Source of the DNA: Thermoflexus sp. | GTDB lineage: Bacteria; Chloroflexota; Anaerolineae; Thermoflexales; Thermoflexaceae | DNA length: 26,624 nucleotides | NCBI RefSeq assembly: GCF_034432235.1 | Contig: NZ_DAOUCJ010000108.1 | Location: 1 to 26,624 of the forward strand | Reading direction: 5' to 3' | In this document: one piece after another, positions 7,313 to 14,860 of the stretch | Position numbering within the stretch: position 1 is the first letter of the stretch | How the letters are laid out: each line of letters starts with the position of its first letter | The notes under the pieces: generated by a model | Seen by the model: only the letters and a program-made list of their open reading frames with translations | What the model was told of the DNA's origin: nothing | The model's database searches: none | Position numbers and translations under genes: made by a program

Positions 7313-7579
7313 TCAGAACAGCATGTCCGTGAGGTCTCGCTCGCGGAGCAGACGCCGGCGCCAGGCGTGGATCTGGGGGACGATGAAGGGGAGCAGCCGC
7401 ATGCAGTAATAAGGGGGGATGATCGGGATGCCCACCAGATCCCCGAAGGTGATCAACAGGAAGAGGTGCTCCATAGACCCTCTCTGGCGGAGGTTCGCCC
7501 GCACCATATCATGCAGGGCCATCCCGTAAAGGATCTCCCCGATCGCCCGTCCCAAACGGCGCACCGGCTCCAGACGCAT
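7313..7579 (-). CDS. Small uncharacterised protein (88 aa) of the GTPase module
   Basis: I do not recognise a named family. The 88-residue product has a basic N-terminus, then a hydrophobic central stretch (HLFLLITFGDLVGIPIIPPY at about 38-57, then CMRLLPFIVPQI), and ends in a strongly charged tail (RRRLLRERDLTDML). The hydrophobic part is too rich in Pro and Asp for a plain membrane helix, so a peripheral membrane contact or a protein-binding helical hairpin is possible. ATG 7579 is preceded by GGAGGA at 6 nt; the open frame extends upstream to 7786 inside the neighbouring gene, where it is only a shadow. It is squeezed between the roadblock-nucleotidyltransferase gene and the GTPase, so it probably acts with them. 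Confidence 0.8.
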   Translation of the reverse strand: MRLEPVRRLGRAIGEILYGMALHDMVRANLRQRGSMEHLFLLITFGDLVGIPIIPPYYCMRLLPFIVPQIHAWRRRLLRERDLTDMLF

Positions 7580-7664
7580 CCTGGCTCCTCCTAGTCCTCC
7601 CTTCGCGGCCGAAGAAATCTCCCTAAGACCAGGCCGGCCGCTGCCGGCGAGCCTCAACCCCCCA

Positions 7665-8837
7665 TCATCCGATGGCCATATCCGGACGCGGTCCTTCCTC
7701 CGGCCGAATGGGGGCCTGATACCAGCGCACCGCGTCCCCCAGGCGAGCGCGTATCTGCCAGCCCAGGCTTTTAGGGGCTGTCTCAATGGCCTGCCGCAAG
7801 CGCTCCAGGCGTTCGCGAACGCGCCCCCGCGCCGGCTCCTCCCACCCCTCGATCTGCCGGGCCGTCCGCTCCAGGTTCATGGTAACCGTCCGATACCACC
7901 CCCAATCCTCTGCACAAAGCCCAGCGATCACCCGCAGATCCACCGCTTCCGGTTGCTCTCCCTCCACCACCTCATGGTCCAGCAGCATGACCGCGATCTC
8001 CAGCAGCTCGGCTTCTCCGGCCTCCACTGCCTGGAGGCGGGAAAGGAGGAGCCAGGTGGGTGGCAGGGCGATCTCCTCACGGCTGAGCGCCGCTGCGAAC
8101 TCCATTCGGTGATACATCTCATAGGCATCCAGGAACACGTCGACAGGCCAGCCGGTCTCCGGCTTGCGGAAATGAAGGCGTCGGGTCCCGTAGAACGCGT
8201 TGAAGCGAGCAAACGGTTCATATCCCTGCTCTTCCATAAAAACCGCCAGGGCCTTCCCATGCCGGGAGGAGGCAGCGAGCTCCAATCCCGGATAGGAGGG
8301 CGTCGGCAGGTAACGGGCCGCGGACGGGGCGTGATAAGCGATCCCCACGCTCCCCAGCAATCGAATGGGGATCCCCCGGGTCCGCGCCGTCTCGACCAGG
8401 CGGAGCCCCTCGTTCACGAGATCCTGGATCAGGGTGGAAAGCCGGAGGGCGCCCGTCCGGGATGCGCGGGGTTTACGGGGAGCTGTCGGTTGCTCCTTCA
8501 AGGCGGCGCTCAGCGATCGGATCACCGGCTGGAGGGCGAGATCGAGCAAAGGCCGGTTGATCGAGCGGGCACAGCAAACGCCTAAGATCCCTCCGGGGAT
8601 CCGCCGAAGGATGAGACGTCCTCCGACGAAGCACAATTCCACCTCGGGCACTCGCCGGCGGGAGGCCTCCAGAGCGCTGAAGGTTCGAGTGATAATCCGC
8701 GCCGCCGCCGTCAGGGTCTCCGCAGAGTAACGCGCGGGGAGCGTATTCCCCTGAACGGCCCCTTCTTCGTGAAGCAGGAAGGCCCCCTCCACCCCTGGAA
8801 TGGTATTCACCTCCTGCAACAGCTCTTCGAAGGCCAT
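7665..8837 (-). CDS. Roadblock/LC7 domain fused to a degenerate nucleotidyltransferase-like domain
   Basis: A 390-residue protein. Residues 1-112 look like a roadblock/LC7 (MglB-type) domain: an opening helix, GVEGAFLLHEEGAVQGNTLP, a long helix, then VELCFVGGRLILRRIPGGILGVCCA. After a basic Pro-rich linker (115-128), residues 133-385 resemble a nucleotidyltransferase-fold family: IPIRLLGSVGIAYHAPS (156-172) matches the GS motif and WPVDVFLDAYEMYHRMEF matches the third-acid strand. It continues with LLLSRLQAVE and the late DWGWYRTVT motif of those proteins. The expected first DxD is replaced by GLEL (184-187), so catalysis is doubtful. ATG 8837 follows GGAG. It is co-directional with the GTPase gene. 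The fold assignment of the second half is my pattern recognition. Confidence 0.75.
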   Translation of the reverse strand: MAFEELLQEVNTIPGVEGAFLLHEEGAVQGNTLPARYSAETLTAAARIITRTFSALEASRRRVPEVELCFVGGRLILRRIPGGILGVCCARSINRPLLDLALQPVIRSLSAALKEQPTAPRKPRASRTGALRLSTLIQDLVNEGLRLVETARTRGIPIRLLGSVGIAYHAPSAARYLPTPSYPGLELAASSRHGKALAVFMEEQGYEPFARFNAFYGTRRLHFRKPETGWPVDVFLDAYEMYHRMEFAAALSREEIALPPTWLLLSRLQAVEAGEAELLEIAVMLLDHEVVEGEQPEAVDLRVIAGLCAEDWGWYRTVTMNLERTARQIEGWEEPARGRVRERLERLRQAIETAPKSLGWQIRARLGDAVRWYQAPIRPEEGPRPDMAIG

Positions 8838-9012
8838 CCCCTCTCCTTTCGGGATCCGAAGAGCAGCTGTTTCCGGATCGAATAGAGCCCCGCAAGCCCA
8901 TGACAGGCCGGCTTCCTCGGGTTCGCCCCCTCCCCATCCTCATCCCGCTTCACAGGGTGAGGAGAGGTCGATCCGTCATCCAGCTTAATGGAAAAGAAGC
9001 GGGCTGATCGCC

Positions 9013-9669
9013 TCAGGCCAGGCGGGCCAGCGCCTCGGAGAGGACCAGGGCCGGCGAGGCCTGGGGGGAGAGCACCAGGCCGATCATGAACGGCGAACGC
9101 GGGAGGATCAGAAGCCGCCGCTGGGACTCCGAGACCACTGCATGTTCGAAAGCGCCCATGGGGAGAAGATCCGCTATGGCCGCCGCCGCCGCCGATAGAT
9201 AGACCGTAATCGCCCCTTCCACCTCCCCTTTCCCCTCTGGAACCTCCGCGGCCATCACCACCCCATCCGGGCTACAGATCACCGCGCCGAGGACTCCTTC
9301 GATCGAACGGAGGCGAGCGATCCATTCCGAGGGGGAAGGAATCGCCGCGCTGGCCGCATCCGCGGAACGAGCGGCCCGGCGCATGCCCTCCAGCAAGAGT
9401 TCCTGCCAGGGACGATACAGAGTGCGCTCGGGGCTGCGGACCTCATCTTCCAGCGTGAACTGCCCCTCCGTCCATCCCAGCAATCGCCACAACGCGGGTT
9501 CCCCTTTGAGATCCCCGCAAACCGCATGGACGATCTCACCATCGGAGAAATAGATCTCGCCCTCCCATTCGCCATGCCGGAGCTGAAGTCGCGCGGATGC
9601 GCGAGACCGGCATCCGGTTTCGATCAGCGCGGCCAGCGGGATCTCCCGCAAGCTCCCGGTGGTTGCCAT
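9013..9669 (-). CDS. DUF4388 (PatA N-terminal-like) plus roadblock/LC7 domain protein
   Basis: A 218-residue protein. Residues 5-75 match the DUF4388 pattern seen in PatA-like proteins and many gliding or polarity systems: GSLREIPLAALIETGCRSRA, GEIYFSDGEIVHAVCGDLKG and ALWRLLGWTEGQFTLE. Residues 108-218 form a roadblock/LC7 domain (WIARLRSIEGVLGAVICSPDGVVMAAEV split over two strands, then a long helix and the RRLLILPRSPFMIGLVLSP strands). The start is ATG 9669, preceded by GGAGGG at 5 nt, rather than the upstream in-frame ATGs at 9690 and 9696. It opens the GTPase module, with a 175-bp gap before the next gene. A role as adaptor or regulator of the downstream GTPase is inferred from MglB-like precedents. 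Confidence 0.88.
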   Translation of the reverse strand: MATTGSLREIPLAALIETGCRSRASARLQLRHGEWEGEIYFSDGEIVHAVCGDLKGEPALWRLLGWTEGQFTLEDEVRSPERTLYRPWQELLLEGMRRAARSADAASAAIPSPSEWIARLRSIEGVLGAVICSPDGVVMAAEVPEGKGEVEGAITVYLSAAAAAIADLLPMGAFEHAVVSESQRRLLILPRSPFMIGLVLSPQASPALVLSEALARLA

Positions 9670-10262
9670 CGCTACCCTCCTCACTCCCATCCTCACGGGC
9701 GATCGTCCCGCGGGAGAAGGTCAGGGCGCTCGCCCCGATCGCTCCAGATAGAGACCGCAAAGTGGGAGCTCCAACCCAGGTGATCCCTCATCCCATATGG
9801 AGGCCTCGGAGCTCACGGAGATGAGGACTTAGAGGTTGCAGAATGAAGGCCGTTTCCCCACCCCGGCACGCCTCTATATCAAGCCCTGAGGACTGGGCCT
9901 TACAGGATCACCGGCAGTTCCGCGAACCTGCATGGGGTCGGCTCCTTCCTTTCCCACTCCTCGCGCCGAGAAAAAAGAGGAAACAGGACATTTACGGTTT
10001 TTATTTTAAAACCGCCTGCTCAAAAAGAAAAGTTGTGGAACACGATGGGCTGTCGGCGCTTTGCGTGGTCTGGCGGAGAACCGGTTCCCTCTTTCCCATC
10101 AGCCCCGGGGCTGCGGGTTCGTCTTCCCCGAGCGCGGGGAAGGCAGCCGGGAGGCCCTGGGTGCCCCTGCCCCTCCCCAATCGGAGAGGGGCCGTGCCCG
10201 GATGGCCGCCCCTGGCGCAAGGTTTACTACAATTAGAGGCGACCTCTAAGGGAGGCCCGGTG
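9670..10262. other. Divergent intergenic region with AT-rich core and hairpins
   Basis: Nearly 600 bp between the divergent roadblock and creatininase genes. Open frames here lack ribosome sites and recognisable motifs. An AT-rich island (about 9968-10035) contains a 7-bp stem CGGTTTT-6 nt-AAAACCG (9995-10014). Further right are the palindrome AGCCCCGGGGCT (10101-10112), an 8-bp stem CTTCCCCG-AGCG-CGGGGAAG (10123-10142) and a 7-bp stem GCCCCTC-10 nt-GAGGGGC (10169-10192). A TACAAT at 10228-10233 could be the creatininase -10 box, but no good -35 stands 16-18 bp upstream. Confidence 0.45.
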
Positions 10263-11000
10263 ATGAACCTGCAGCGATACGAACTTCTCAGCGGGGAAGA
10301 AGCGCGGCGGATTCTGGAGGCGCGCCGTCTGGCGATCCTCCCCATTGGGGCCATCGAAGCCCACGGACCCCATCTCCCGGTCGGCACCGATAACCTGCTG
10401 GCCCAGGCGATCGCCGAACGGGTAGCGGAACAGGTGGGAGGCGTGCTGTTGCCCCTGATCCCCTACGGTCAGGTCTGGTCCCTTCAGGATTTCCCCGGAT
10501 CTCTCTCCATCTCCAGCGAGACTCTGGTCAGCCTTCTGGTGGATCTGGGGCTGAGCCTTCAACGGCAGGGAGCGGCGCTGGTGGCGGTGATCAACGGCCA
10601 CATCGGCAACGGGGCTGCTCTCCAGGCCGCCGCCCGCCGTCTCTACCAGCTGAAGGGCCCAGTAATGTATGTCTTCACCTATCCCGGGATCGGCGAGGCC
10701 GCTTCGCGGATCTGTTCCTCCCGACCCATGCCCGGCGGCTACTTCCACGCCGACGAAATCGAGACCTCCCTGGTTCTGCATATCGCCCCTGAGCAAGTGC
10801 GTCGGGATCGGATGATCCGCGAGGAGCCTCAGCTCCCCCCCGACTTTCTCTACCGCCCGGTTCCCTGGACGGAGATCACCCGCACCGGCATCCTCGGCGA
10901 TCCCACCCTAGCCACTGCGGAGAAAGGGGAGTCCCTCCTCGAGGCCATCGTGGAGCAGATCGTATCCGTCCTCCGCTTCGCCCTGCAGCGACTTGGATGA
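10263..11000 (+). CDS. Creatininase/creatinine amidohydrolase family metal-dependent hydrolase
   Basis: A 245-residue cytoplasmic enzyme of the creatininase family, which hydrolyses C-N bonds of cyclic or formylated amides using two metal ions. The family also includes archaeal FAPy deformylases and MftE-like peptidases. Metal-ligand motifs are Glu32, His34 and Asp43 in GAIEAHGPHLPVGTD, His113 in NGHIGN, and the acidic ligand region HADEIETS (162-169). The frame is open back to 9843, but ATG 10263 has GGGAGG 7 nt upstream and its protein aligns from the N-terminal strand onward. The gene stands alone on the plus strand between two minus-strand operons, so context gives no substrate. It ends in a perfect 14-bp hairpin. 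Confidence 0.9.
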   Translation: MNLQRYELLSGEEARRILEARRLAILPIGAIEAHGPHLPVGTDNLLAQAIAERVAEQVGGVLLPLIPYGQVWSLQDFPGSLSISSETLVSLLVDLGLSLQRQGAALVAVINGHIGNGAALQAAARRLYQLKGPVMYVFTYPGIGEAASRICSSRPMPGGYFHADEIETSLVLHIAPEQVRRDRMIREEPQLPPDFLYRPVPWTEITRTGILGDPTLATAEKGESLLEAIVEQIVSVLRFALQRLG

Positions 11001-11004
11001 AAGC

Positions 11005-11036
11005 AGAGGGGCCAGCTCCCCAGAGCTGGCCCCTCT
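11005..11036. terminator. Strong hairpin between convergent units, likely bidirectional terminator
   Basis: A perfect 14-bp stem (11005-11018 with 11023-11036; arm AGAGGGGCCAGCTC) closes a CCCA loop. It starts 4 nt after the creatininase stop and ends 27 nt before the convergent EIIC stop. No U-run follows in either direction, but stability and position point to transcription termination or 3'-end protection for both units. Confidence 0.8.
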
Positions 11037-11063
11037 CCATCGCTTCCTGCTCTTCGGGAGCCA

Positions 11064-12368
11064 TCAGCGTCCCAGGATGCGACCAATGAGGGCGATCAGC
11101 AGAGGCCAGAGCACATAGTCTGTGTCCGAGGCCCAGCTGAAGAAATCGCCGATGGCGAACCCCAGCACCGGCCACATCAGCGCCTGGCCCACGCCCATCA
11201 GCACCCCGGCGACCACGCCGCCCAGGATGGCGCCCGGGATCCCCCAGTATTTATTCCCATACACGCCGGCGGTGGCCCCATGGAACCACACCGACATCGT
11301 GGGGGCGAAGATGAAGAACGGATAGCGGGCTCCTGCGAAAAGAAGGGAAACCAGGACCATGGTCAGCATCCCGATCAGGCCTCCGTAAGCCATGGAGACC
11401 TGACCGTAAGGGAAGAAGAGCGGGCAGTCCAGGGCGGGGATGGCCCCGGGGACGATGCGCTCGGCGATGCCCTTGAAGGAGGGGATCAGCTCGGCGATGA
11501 TCATCCGCACGCCCATGATCAGGATAGCGAAGCCGGCGGCGAAGTTCAACGCCTGCAGCAGGACCCAGATGATGGGATGCTTGCCCGCTTTGGCGGCCGC
11601 CTCCACTACGAAGCTCACGTTCAGAGCGGCCATGATAAGATAAACCACCAGGAAGGTGGCCGCCATCAGCAACATGGGCTCCCGCAACCATTCAAGCGCT
11701 CGCGGGAAGCGGAGGGCCTCCATGTCCCCTATGCGCTGCTTCCCTCCCCGTGAAAACAGGCGCGCCAGCCATGCCGTAACCAGCACGGTCAGGGAGGAAG
11801 AGTGGCCCAGGACGAACCCGCTGCCCTCATTCACGAAGAGATCAAAGCGATGGGTATACCAGGGCTGGATCGTCTGATAAAGGCCGGTGAACAGGCTGGC
11901 CACAATCACCAGAGCGGCCCCCTCCAGCCCCAGGGCATACCGGAAAGCGGAAACGAAGATCACCGCGTTCCAGAAGATGAGATGGCCGGTGAGATAGATG
12001 TACTTAAACCCCAGGCCGCCGAGGAACCGCGTGAGGAGCACGTTGATGAGGAAGGCGAAGAGCATGACCAGGCCGATCTGGATCCCGAGCTCGCTGATGA
12101 TCTTCTGGGTCCCGATCTGGATCTGGACCGGCGGCAGGCCCAGGGTTTTCCCGGCCAGCTCCCCGAGCGGGAGCAGCGCCTGGACCATCAGGTTGACCCC
12201 TGCCAGGAGGATCAGCAACCCGATGGCCGTCTTGAGGGTTCCGGAGATCGTGCGCTCGACCCGTTCCCGAAGCAGGAGGAAGCCCAGCAGGGCGATCAGC
12301 CCCAGGAACAGGGACGGCTCCTGCATGAACTTCTGGATAAATTCCAGAATAGCGCGCAAGGTCTCCAT
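11064..12368 (-). CDS. ulaA: PTS EIIC membrane permease, UlaA (ascorbate/AG) family
   Basis: A 434-residue polytopic permease of the UlaA-type PTS, which moves a sugar or sugar acid across the membrane while EIIB phosphorylates it. Similarity to UlaA runs the full length: LFLGLIALLGFLLLRERVE, ISGTLKTAIGLLILLAG, YLTGHLIFW, GSGFVLGHSSSL, the long GVRMIIAELIPSFKGIAERI segment followed by VPGAIPALDCP, and FAPTMSVWFHGATAGVYGNK. About ten to twelve hydrophobic helices are visible. ATG 12368 has AGGAGG 5 nt upstream; the in-frame GTG at 12374 lies inside that site. It is the last gene of the SorC operon, 9 nt after EIIA. UlaA homologues do not all carry ascorbate, so the substrate stays open. EI and HPr must be encoded elsewhere. 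Confidence 0.93.
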   Translation of the reverse strand: METLRAILEFIQKFMQEPSLFLGLIALLGFLLLRERVERTISGTLKTAIGLLILLAGVNLMVQALLPLGELAGKTLGLPPVQIQIGTQKIISELGIQIGLVMLFAFLINVLLTRFLGGLGFKYIYLTGHLIFWNAVIFVSAFRYALGLEGAALVIVASLFTGLYQTIQPWYTHRFDLFVNEGSGFVLGHSSSLTVLVTAWLARLFSRGGKQRIGDMEALRFPRALEWLREPMLLMAATFLVVYLIMAALNVSFVVEAAAKAGKHPIIWVLLQALNFAAGFAILIMGVRMIIAELIPSFKGIAERIVPGAIPALDCPLFFPYGQVSMAYGGLIGMLTMVLVSLLFAGARYPFFIFAPTMSVWFHGATAGVYGNKYWGIPGAILGGVVAGVLMGVGQALMWPVLGFAIGDFFSWASDTDYVLWPLLIALIGRILGR

Positions 12369-12377
12369 GGTCACCTC

Positions 12378-12836
12378 CTATGGGGAATCCTGAAGGATGG
12401 AACGCAAATACTCCTTCCACTCCTCGGGGGTGCCCAGGCGCGCAGCCGCTTGCGTGAGATCGCCGGCCCGCGCCAGCAGGTTCGCCAGCTGACGCAGCAA
12501 ATCGATGTGCGCCGATCGATCCGGAGTGGCGAAGGCGATCAGAACGCGAACGGGATCATTATGGGAGCCGAACCAGACCCCCTCCCGAACGACCACCAAG
12601 GAAAGACCCAGGCCCTTCGCCCCATCCTCCGGGCGGGCGTGGGGAATGGCTACGCCGGGAGCGATAGCGATGTATGGGCCGAGCTCCTGGCAGGTTTGGA
12701 TCATATGCTCCACATACGAAGGAGCCACCAGGCCATCGGCAGCCAGGAGCTCCCCGCTGATCCGGACCGCCTCCGCCCATTCGCCCACACGCTCCAGAAT
12801 ACGGATGCGCCCGTCCAGGGCCTCCAGGAAATCCAA
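12378..12836 (-). CDS. PTS EIIA component (mannitol/fructose-like EIIA_2 fold, UlaC type)
   Basis: A 152-residue soluble phosphocarrier that receives phosphate from HPr on a histidine and passes it to EIIB. The active site is His66 in IAPGVAIPHARPEDG, the standard EIIA_2 motif, preceded by the helix segment YVEHMIQTCQELGPYI and followed by LGLSLVVVREGVWFG and VLIAFATPD. The start appears to be TTG at 12836: no upstream in-frame ATG or GTG is available before the EIIB stop, GGAGG lies 9 nt upstream, and starting at the first internal Met would delete the conserved N-terminal helices. It fits tightly between EIIB (4-nt gap) and EIIC. Confidence 0.92.
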   Translation of the reverse strand: MDFLEALDGRIRILERVGEWAEAVRISGELLAADGLVAPSYVEHMIQTCQELGPYIAIAPGVAIPHARPEDGAKGLGLSLVVVREGVWFGSHNDPVRVLIAFATPDRSAHIDLLRQLANLLARAGDLTQAAARLGTPEEWKEYLRSILQDSP

Positions 12837-12840
12837 CGCG

Positions 12841-13143
12841 TTATCCCTCCAGCCGCCGCACAGCGGCCAACAGCTTCTCCTGGATCTCGGCCTTGTTCCC
12901 GTAGTTCGTAACCGCTACGATCTCCCGCGCCCGGGCCCGCTGGCGGAACATCTCTGCCAGATCCGGACCGGTGACGATGATGTCGGCGGTGATCGTGGGC
13001 GCGAGGGTTGCATCCGCCGTCTCCACCACCGCGGGGATGCCCGCCTTCCTGAGGATCTCCTCCACCGTCATCTTCAGGTAGAGGGCTGTCCCGGTCCCCA
13101 GCCCGCAAGCCGCCACGACCCGAATCGGTGGCTTCCCGCTCAC
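12841..13143 (-). CDS. PTS EIIB component (UlaB-type)
   Basis: A 100-residue soluble EIIB subunit that accepts phosphate from EIIA on cysteine and donates it to the sugar bound by EIIC. The phosphocysteine is Cys13 in RVVAACGLGTGTALYLKM, a P-loop-like turn typical of UlaB/SgcB/GatB-type EIIB proteins. The remaining strands (AVVETADATLAP, ADIIVTGPDLAEMF, EIVAVTNYGNKAEI) match the small alpha/beta fold. The start is GTG 13143, with GGAGG 6 nt upstream; no ATG lies before the active-site loop. It opens the PTS part of the operon, 65 nt after the lactonase gene. Confidence 0.92.
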   Translation of the reverse strand: MSGKPPIRVVAACGLGTGTALYLKMTVEEILRKAGIPAVVETADATLAPTITADIIVTGPDLAEMFRQRARAREIVAVTNYGNKAEIQEKLLAAVRRLEG

Positions 13144-13208
13144 CGCCCACCTCCTCCTACTCGCGCTGGAGATCCCAACTTCCCCTTGTTCCGACTACAC
13201 CCTCCCAT

Positions 13209-14123
13209 CTATGCGATGGCAAGGGCGCGCGCCGGATTGTGGATCAGGAGGTCCTGGATTGCCTCCTCGGACACCCCCTCTGAGCGCAACCATGGGATGA
13301 AACGCCACAGGATATAAGTGAGCCCCGGGCCGCCCCCCGTTCCATAACTGGGCCAATAGGATTTCCGGGCCATGTCCCCGCCCAGCACAATCTGCTTCCC
13401 GTAACCCTCGGCGATCAGCCGTCGGATGAACTCGATCCGGAGGCGATCCGGGGCGTATTTTTCCTTGCCGATCTGGTCATAGCCCAAATAAACCCCTGTG
13501 CGGGCGAGGGCCAGGTGATACTCCCACTCCATCCGACGATCGACATGGCCGATGATCACCCGGGCCGGATCCACCCCCTCGGATCGCAGGAGGGCTACCT
13601 GCTCCAGGCCCATCGTGCCCGCCTCGGTATGGGTGGAGATCGGGGCACCCGTGAGGCGATGGGCAAGAGCAGCGGCCCGAAAAACTTTCTCCTCGTTCGG
13701 CGTGATGCAATTCAGGCTGCTGCCGGCCTTAATGACACCGGCACGGATCCCTGTCCCGTCAATGCCCTCCACGATCTCCCGCATGAACCGCTCGGCCAAC
13801 TCGTGAACGGAACGACCCTCCACCCAGGGGCCAGAGAAGGCTTCCTTATGATGACCGGTAACGGCGATGAGATGCACGCCCGTCGCCTGAGAGATCCGAT
13901 ACAGGGCCTGGACATCGCGACCGTAGTCCGGCGGGGACATCTCCACCAGCGCCTGTCCGCCCGCTTCCCGGAACCAGCGCAACTCCCGGATGGCAACGTC
14001 CTCGCGGTCCAGAATGAGATCCGGATCCTCTACCGGAGGCCGGCAGAAGACATGCTCATGGGCGTAACAAATTCCCAGGGATTCCGGCGGGATATCACCG
14101 GCTACTGTCCGGATGACCGCCAC
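13209..14123 (-). CDS. Phosphotriesterase-family hydrolase, probable (phospho)sugar lactonase
   Basis: A 304-residue TIM-barrel amidohydrolase of the PTE/Php family with a complete binuclear metal site: His22 and His24 (YAHEHVF), bridging Lys132 (RAGVIKAGSS), His165 (STHTEAG), His193 (IGHVDR) and Asp250 (LGGDMARK). The frame is open to a GTG at 14162 that overlaps the aldolase stop, but GTG 14123 has AGGAGG 7 nt upstream and yields MAVIRTVAGDIPPESLG, the normal family N-terminus. Several PTE homologues next to PTS genes hydrolyse phosphorylated aldonolactones (for example Mycoplasma synoviae MS0025). Position between an aldolase and a UlaA-type PTS favours that activity over organophosphate hydrolysis. 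Substrate stereochemistry cannot be read from the sequence. Confidence 0.9.
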   Translation of the reverse strand: MAVIRTVAGDIPPESLGICYAHEHVFCRPPVEDPDLILDREDVAIRELRWFREAGGQALVEMSPPDYGRDVQALYRISQATGVHLIAVTGHHKEAFSGPWVEGRSVHELAERFMREIVEGIDGTGIRAGVIKAGSSLNCITPNEEKVFRAAALAHRLTGAPISTHTEAGTMGLEQVALLRSEGVDPARVIIGHVDRRMEWEYHLALARTGVYLGYDQIGKEKYAPDRLRIEFIRRLIAEGYGKQIVLGGDMARKSYWPSYGTGGGPGLTYILWRFIPWLRSEGVSEEAIQDLLIHNPARALAIA

Positions 14124-14158
14124 AGCTCCCCCTCCTGGGCACGGCCTCCCATTGAAGT

Positions 14159-14860
14159 TCACGACAGGATAGCGGCCAGGCCTCCCGTTGTCGCCTCCCG
14201 AGCGAGGGCCAAAGCCTCTCGGGCCCTGCGAACCAATTCCTCTTTCTTTCCCTCGCGAATTAGCTGACGATCCGCCAGCCAGGTGCCGGCGCAGGCAAGC
14301 ACGTTGGGCAAGCGCAGATAATCGATGAGATTTCCCGCCTGGATCCCTCCCGTGGGGATAAAGCGGGCGTGCGGGAAAACCGGCGCCAGGGCTTCAAGGA
14401 CCTGCACCCCACCCATAGCCTCCGCCGGGAAGAATTTGAACACCTCCCATCCCTGCCGCCATGCGGCCATGATCTCCGTGGGAGTCGCCACCCCGGGGAT
14501 CAGGAGAACCCCATGCTCACGGCACCAACAGCCCAGCTCCGCCTCCCACCCCGGGGAGACCAGAAACTCCGCGCCCGCCGCCACCGCCTCCTCTGCCTGC
14601 TCTGGGGAGAGAATCGTCCCAGCACCGATCCGTATGAGCGGATAGGCTTGCCGCAGGTATCGGATCACCTCCGGGGCCGCCGGAGTGCGAAAGGTGACCT
14701 CCAGCGCCGGGATCCCTGCCTCTTGCATGGCGGCTGCCAGGACGCAAGCTTCCTCTTCGTTTTCCAGGACCGCCACCGGGATCACCCGCGCCCGGGCGAA
14801 GGCCTCCAGCACCTTCCGGAATCGCTCCGCCATCGCGTGGCCGTCCGTCCTTGCGCTCAT
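14159..14860 (-). CDS. eda: KDPG/KHG aldolase family protein (2-keto-3-deoxy-phosphogluconate type)
   Basis: A 233-residue class I aldolase that splits 2-keto-3-deoxy acid phosphates into pyruvate and an aldehyde phosphate. Key residues are Glu54 (ALEVTFRT), the Schiff-base Lys142 (VFKFFPAEAMGG), the phosphate-binding TGGI (170-173) and the terminal AGTWLAD. The ATG at 14860 forms an ATGA overlap with the SorC stop, so translation is probably coupled; the ribosome site is weak and Met10 is a possible alternative. In this operon the substrate may be a 2-keto-3-deoxy acid phosphate made from the opened lactone. The dehydrogenase or dehydratase needed in between is not in the window. Confidence 0.93.
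   Translation of the reverse strand: MSARTDGHAMAERFRKVLEAFARARVIPVAVLENEEEACVLAAAMQEAGIPALEVTFRTPAAPEVIRYLRQAYPLIRIGAGTILSPEQAEEAVAAGAEFLVSPGWEAELGCWCREHGVLLIPGVATPTEIMAAWRQGWEVFKFFPAEAMGGVQVLEALAPVFPHARFIPTGGIQAGNLIDYLRLPNVLACAGTWLADRQLIREGKKEELVRRAREALALAREATTGGLAAILS

Noticed and set aside
6533..7594. 353-codon plus-strand open frame
   Set aside because: Antisense to the GTPase gene with its five G-boxes; Pro/Arg/Gly-rich shadow.
10123..10192. tRNA or known riboswitch
   Set aside because: The stems do not form a cloverleaf, no T-loop consensus is present, and no familiar riboswitch core was recognised.
9843..10262. N-terminal extension of the creatininase frame
   Set aside because: No homology-like pattern, and the ribosome site at 10250-10255 fits ATG 10263. 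The upstream part crosses AT-rich and hairpin DNA.
11802..12911. 369-codon plus-strand open frame
   Set aside because: Antisense to EIIC, EIIA and EIIB, which have clear family motifs; its composition (Glu/Gln/Asp/Pro runs) is that of a shadow frame.
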